DNA of 16,048 bases from Pseudomonas sp. (GTDB lineage Bacteria; Pseudomonadota; Gammaproteobacteria; Pseudomonadales; Pseudomonadaceae). Location of the stretch: NCBI GenBank assembly GCA_029240955.1, contig JARDZH010000003.1:1-16048 (forward strand), written 5' to 3'. Position 1 is the stretch's first letter. Every line of letters begins with the position of its first letter. Position numbers and translations under genes: made by a program. Shown here one piece after another: positions 15,003 through 16,048 of the stretch. The notes under the pieces are model-generated. The model did no database searches. It was not told where the DNA came from and was given only the letters and a program-made list of their open reading frames with translations.

Positions 15003-15227
15003 ATGAGCAAACGCGCCTACCAATACAGGATCGATCAGTGGGTACCCAGCAGCAAGCGCTGTTCGGGCTGTGGCCATCGACTTGAAAGGCTCGCGCTGTC
15101 GGTTCGCCGCTGGACCTGTCCCGAGTGTGGTGCAGACCATGATCGGGACATCAATGCAGCCAGGAATATAAAAGCCGTGGGGCTCACGGTGTTAGCCTGT
15201 GGAGAGCGTGTAAGACCGGCTGCCTGA
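15003..15227 (+). pseudogene. tnpB: TnpB remnant: N-terminal start fused to zinc-ribbon/RuvC-III end
   Basis: The 74 codons from ATG 15003 read [10 protein letters not shown], which matches the usual first ten residues of TnpB (K/R-A-Y-x-Y-R-I/L before YPT). They run directly into [15 protein letters not shown], which belongs near the C-terminus (ID-R-W-F-PSSK-x-C). The zinc ribbon cysteines are complete (20, 23, 39, 42), and the D-R-D-I-N-A-A-R-N block (47-55) carries the RuvC-III acidic residue. The RuvC-I and RuvC-II parts and the bridge helix are absent, so it cannot be a nuclease. The frame also opens upstream at ATG 14970, but a TnpB-like start fits 15003 better. The join is in frame and free of stops, which suggests a clean internal deletion, possibly at a short YRI/ID repeat. 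Whether it is expressed is unknown. Confidence 0.7.
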
Positions 15228-15317
15228 ATGGCAGAAGGCAGTGCTCAGTGAAGCAGGAATCCCCTACCTTTCCGCCCGTGGGCGGCGGTCGCAGACCGAG
15301 GTAGGGGAGGACGTCAA
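15228..15317 (+). ncRNA. IS605 right end with omega-RNA-like branched fold
   Basis: An outer 10-bp stem TCCCCTACCT (15260-15269) / AGGTAGGGGA (15299-15308) encloses two further hairpins: CCGCC/GGGCGG-type at 15272-15285 and CGGTC-GCA-GACCG at 15286-15298. The result is a three-way junction ending in GGACGTCAA. In intact tnpB elements the RNA made from this end (omega RNA) binds TnpB, and the bases directly beyond the element act as guide. Here those bases begin at 15318 with CCGTGATTCCCTGGAAAATG. The usual right end has simple hairpins, so the branched form stands out. Transcription is not shown. Confidence 0.4.
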
Positions 15318-15371
15318 CCGTGATTCCCTGGAAAATGAAAGGGGCGAGGCGGCAGGCGCTTTAGGGGGATT

Positions 15372-15389
15372 TCTGATCTGCTGATCAGA
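15372..15389. repeat. Short perfect inverted repeat
   Basis: TCTGATC (15372-15378) and GATCAGA (15383-15389) form a 7-bp stem with a TGCT loop, in the gap between the element's right end and the SIMPL gene terminator. The rest of this gap (15318-15412) holds no gene I can support. Confidence 0.35.
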
Positions 15390-15412
15390 TAGCAGCGCCG
15401 CCTGGAGGAAAG

Positions 15413-15435
15413 CGGCGGCAACCAGGTTGCCGCCG
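15413..15435 (-). terminator. Probable terminator of the SIMPL-domain gene
   Basis: CGGCGGCAAC (15413-15422) and GTTGCCGCCG (15426-15435) form a perfect GC-rich 10-bp stem with a 3-base loop, 5 bases after the SIMPL gene stop. On the minus strand CTTTCCTCC follows, a poor but pyrimidine-rich tail. On the plus strand AGGTTTT follows, so it might stop transcription leaving the transposon remnant as well. Confidence 0.6.
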
Positions 15436-15440
15436 AGGTT

Positions 15441-16048
15441 TTAGCGAGTTGAGTCCGGGATCGCGACTTCGATCACACCATCGGCAGCAACGGTGACCTG
15501 ACTGGTGCCTGCCTCGACGTCAGGCGTTGGCGCAGCGTCTTCGCGCGAAGACTTCATCATCATGGCTGGCGCGCGCAGGTACGGCTGCGGGTAGCCAGAG
15601 GTATTGAGGTTGACGTTGACCAGTTTGTAGCCCGTGCCGCCCAGTGCCTCGGTAATCAGCTGGGCGCGTGCTTTGAATGCGGTTACCGCGTCCTTGAGCA
15701 AGGCGTCCTCACTGGTTTTGCGAGCCGTTGGGGAGATGGAGAAGTCCATGCCGCCCATTTTAACGTCGGTGAGCAGCTCGCCCGTCAGCTTGGACAGCGC
15801 CGCAAAGTCAGCACTTTCCAGACGCAGTTCTGCTCGCTCGCGCCAGCCGGTGATCTTCTGACCCTTGTCATCGTAAACCGGGTAGCTGTTGCGATTGCCC
15901 TGACGGATCTTCACTTCCTTGACCTGACGCGCCTGCGCCAGCGTCTTGTTCAGGGTTTCGGTGATCTGCGCGGCCAGCTTGGCCGGGTCGCTGTCCTGGG
16001 CTTCGGTGTAAAGCGTGACGAGCATCAGGTCGCGCTGGACCTCCTGAT
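15441..16048 (-). CDS. SIMPL-domain (DUF541, YggE-like) protein, 5' end outside window
   Basis: The last 201 residues of a SIMPL/DUF541 protein are visible; the frame continues past the window edge (…QEVQRDLMLVTLYTEAQ), so the internal ATG at 16025 is not the start. Features typical of the family are the early V-x-R-D...V-x-x-E-A block, the alternating central region with YDDKGQKITGWRERAELRLES, and the late GYKLVNVNLNTSGYPQPYLRAPAMM, which matches the usual end with a proline-rich loop before a final strand. The family is exported; E. coli YggE has been linked to lower oxidative stress, but no reaction is known. The signal peptide, if present, lies outside. Nothing ties it to peptide transport, and the terminator-like stem after its stop keeps it apart from the dpp cluster. 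Confidence 0.8.
   Translation of the reverse strand, partial: QEVQRDLMLVTLYTEAQDSDPAKLAAQITETLNKTLAQARQVKEVKIRQGNRNSYPVYDDKGQKITGWRERAELRLESADFAALSKLTGELLTDVKMGGMDFSISPTARKTSEDALLKDAVTAFKARAQLITEALGGTGYKLVNVNLNTSGYPQPYLRAPAMMMKSSREDAAPTPDVEAGTSQVTVAADGVIEVAIPDSTR

Larger units (their letters stand above)
14954..15317 (+). mobile_element. Internally deleted IS200/IS605-type (tnpB-only) element
   Basis: The right boundary is well supported: after the tnpB remnant come GTGAAGCAGGAATCCCC, a folded region and GGGGAGGACGTCAA, the typical right end of tnpB-bearing IS605-group elements, ending near 15317. The left boundary is a guess placed at the palindrome cluster just before the short reading frame. 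About 1 kb of a normal tnpB is missing. No TnpA (Y1 transposase) gene is present, so it could move only with a helper in trans. It was inserted, or decayed, between dppA paralogue 1 and the SIMPL gene. Confidence 0.6.

Noticed and set aside
14985..15005. TGGCAC...GC resembling a sigma-54 promoter on the plus strand
   Set aside because: The spacing between the GG and GC dinucleotides is 11 rather than 10, and the -12 half is poor.
1..16048. CRISPR arrays, tRNA or rRNA genes
   Set aside because: No regularly spaced repeats and no cloverleaf or rRNA-like sequence were seen on either strand.

Overview
The window looks like a chromosomal segment of a fluorescent-type Pseudomonas, most likely in or near the P. 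syringae group. This rests on protein families and gene order, not on a search. It is dominated by one minus-strand gene cluster (about 14852 down to 2321) for uptake of di-/oligopeptides. The order is three DppA-type periplasmic binding proteins, an OprD-family porin (OpdP-like), a fourth DppA-type binding protein, then the inner-membrane permeases DppB and DppC and the ATPases DppD and DppF. This matches the P. aeruginosa dppA1-dppA2-(mdpA-psdR)-dppA3-opdP-dppA4-dppBCDF locus as I recall it, except that no regulator or dipeptidase gene lies between the second and third binding proteins here.

Left of the cluster, on the plus strand and converging on dppF, is a two-gene unit (344-2208) with a one-base start/stop overlap. 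Both proteins are helix-rich, have no signal peptide and resemble the two subunits of alpha-xenorhabdolysin (XaxA/XaxB) binary pore-forming toxins. The second is short for the family. The 343 bases upstream are AT-rich and hold no gene I can support.

Right of dppA1 lies a remnant of an IS200/IS605-type (tnpB-only) element. Its reading frame joins what looks like the first ~10 residues of TnpB directly to the C-terminal zinc-ribbon/RuvC-III part. It is followed by a well-preserved right-end structure of the kind that gives rise to an omega RNA. The remnant sits directly upstream of dppA1, and a plausible dppA1 promoter overlaps its left part. The window ends inside a SIMPL-domain (DUF541, YggE-like) gene on the minus strand.

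The transport genes form one pathway. OpdP would pass peptides through the outer membrane, the four DppA paralogues would bind different peptides in the periplasm, and all would feed one DppBC-DppDF pump. Each binding-protein or porin gene is followed within about 20 bases of its stop by a stable stem-loop with no clear U-tract on the coding strand. The dppB-C-D-F genes are packed with 1-10 base junctions and have none. This suggests differential mRNA stability that keeps binding proteins and porin in excess over the pump.
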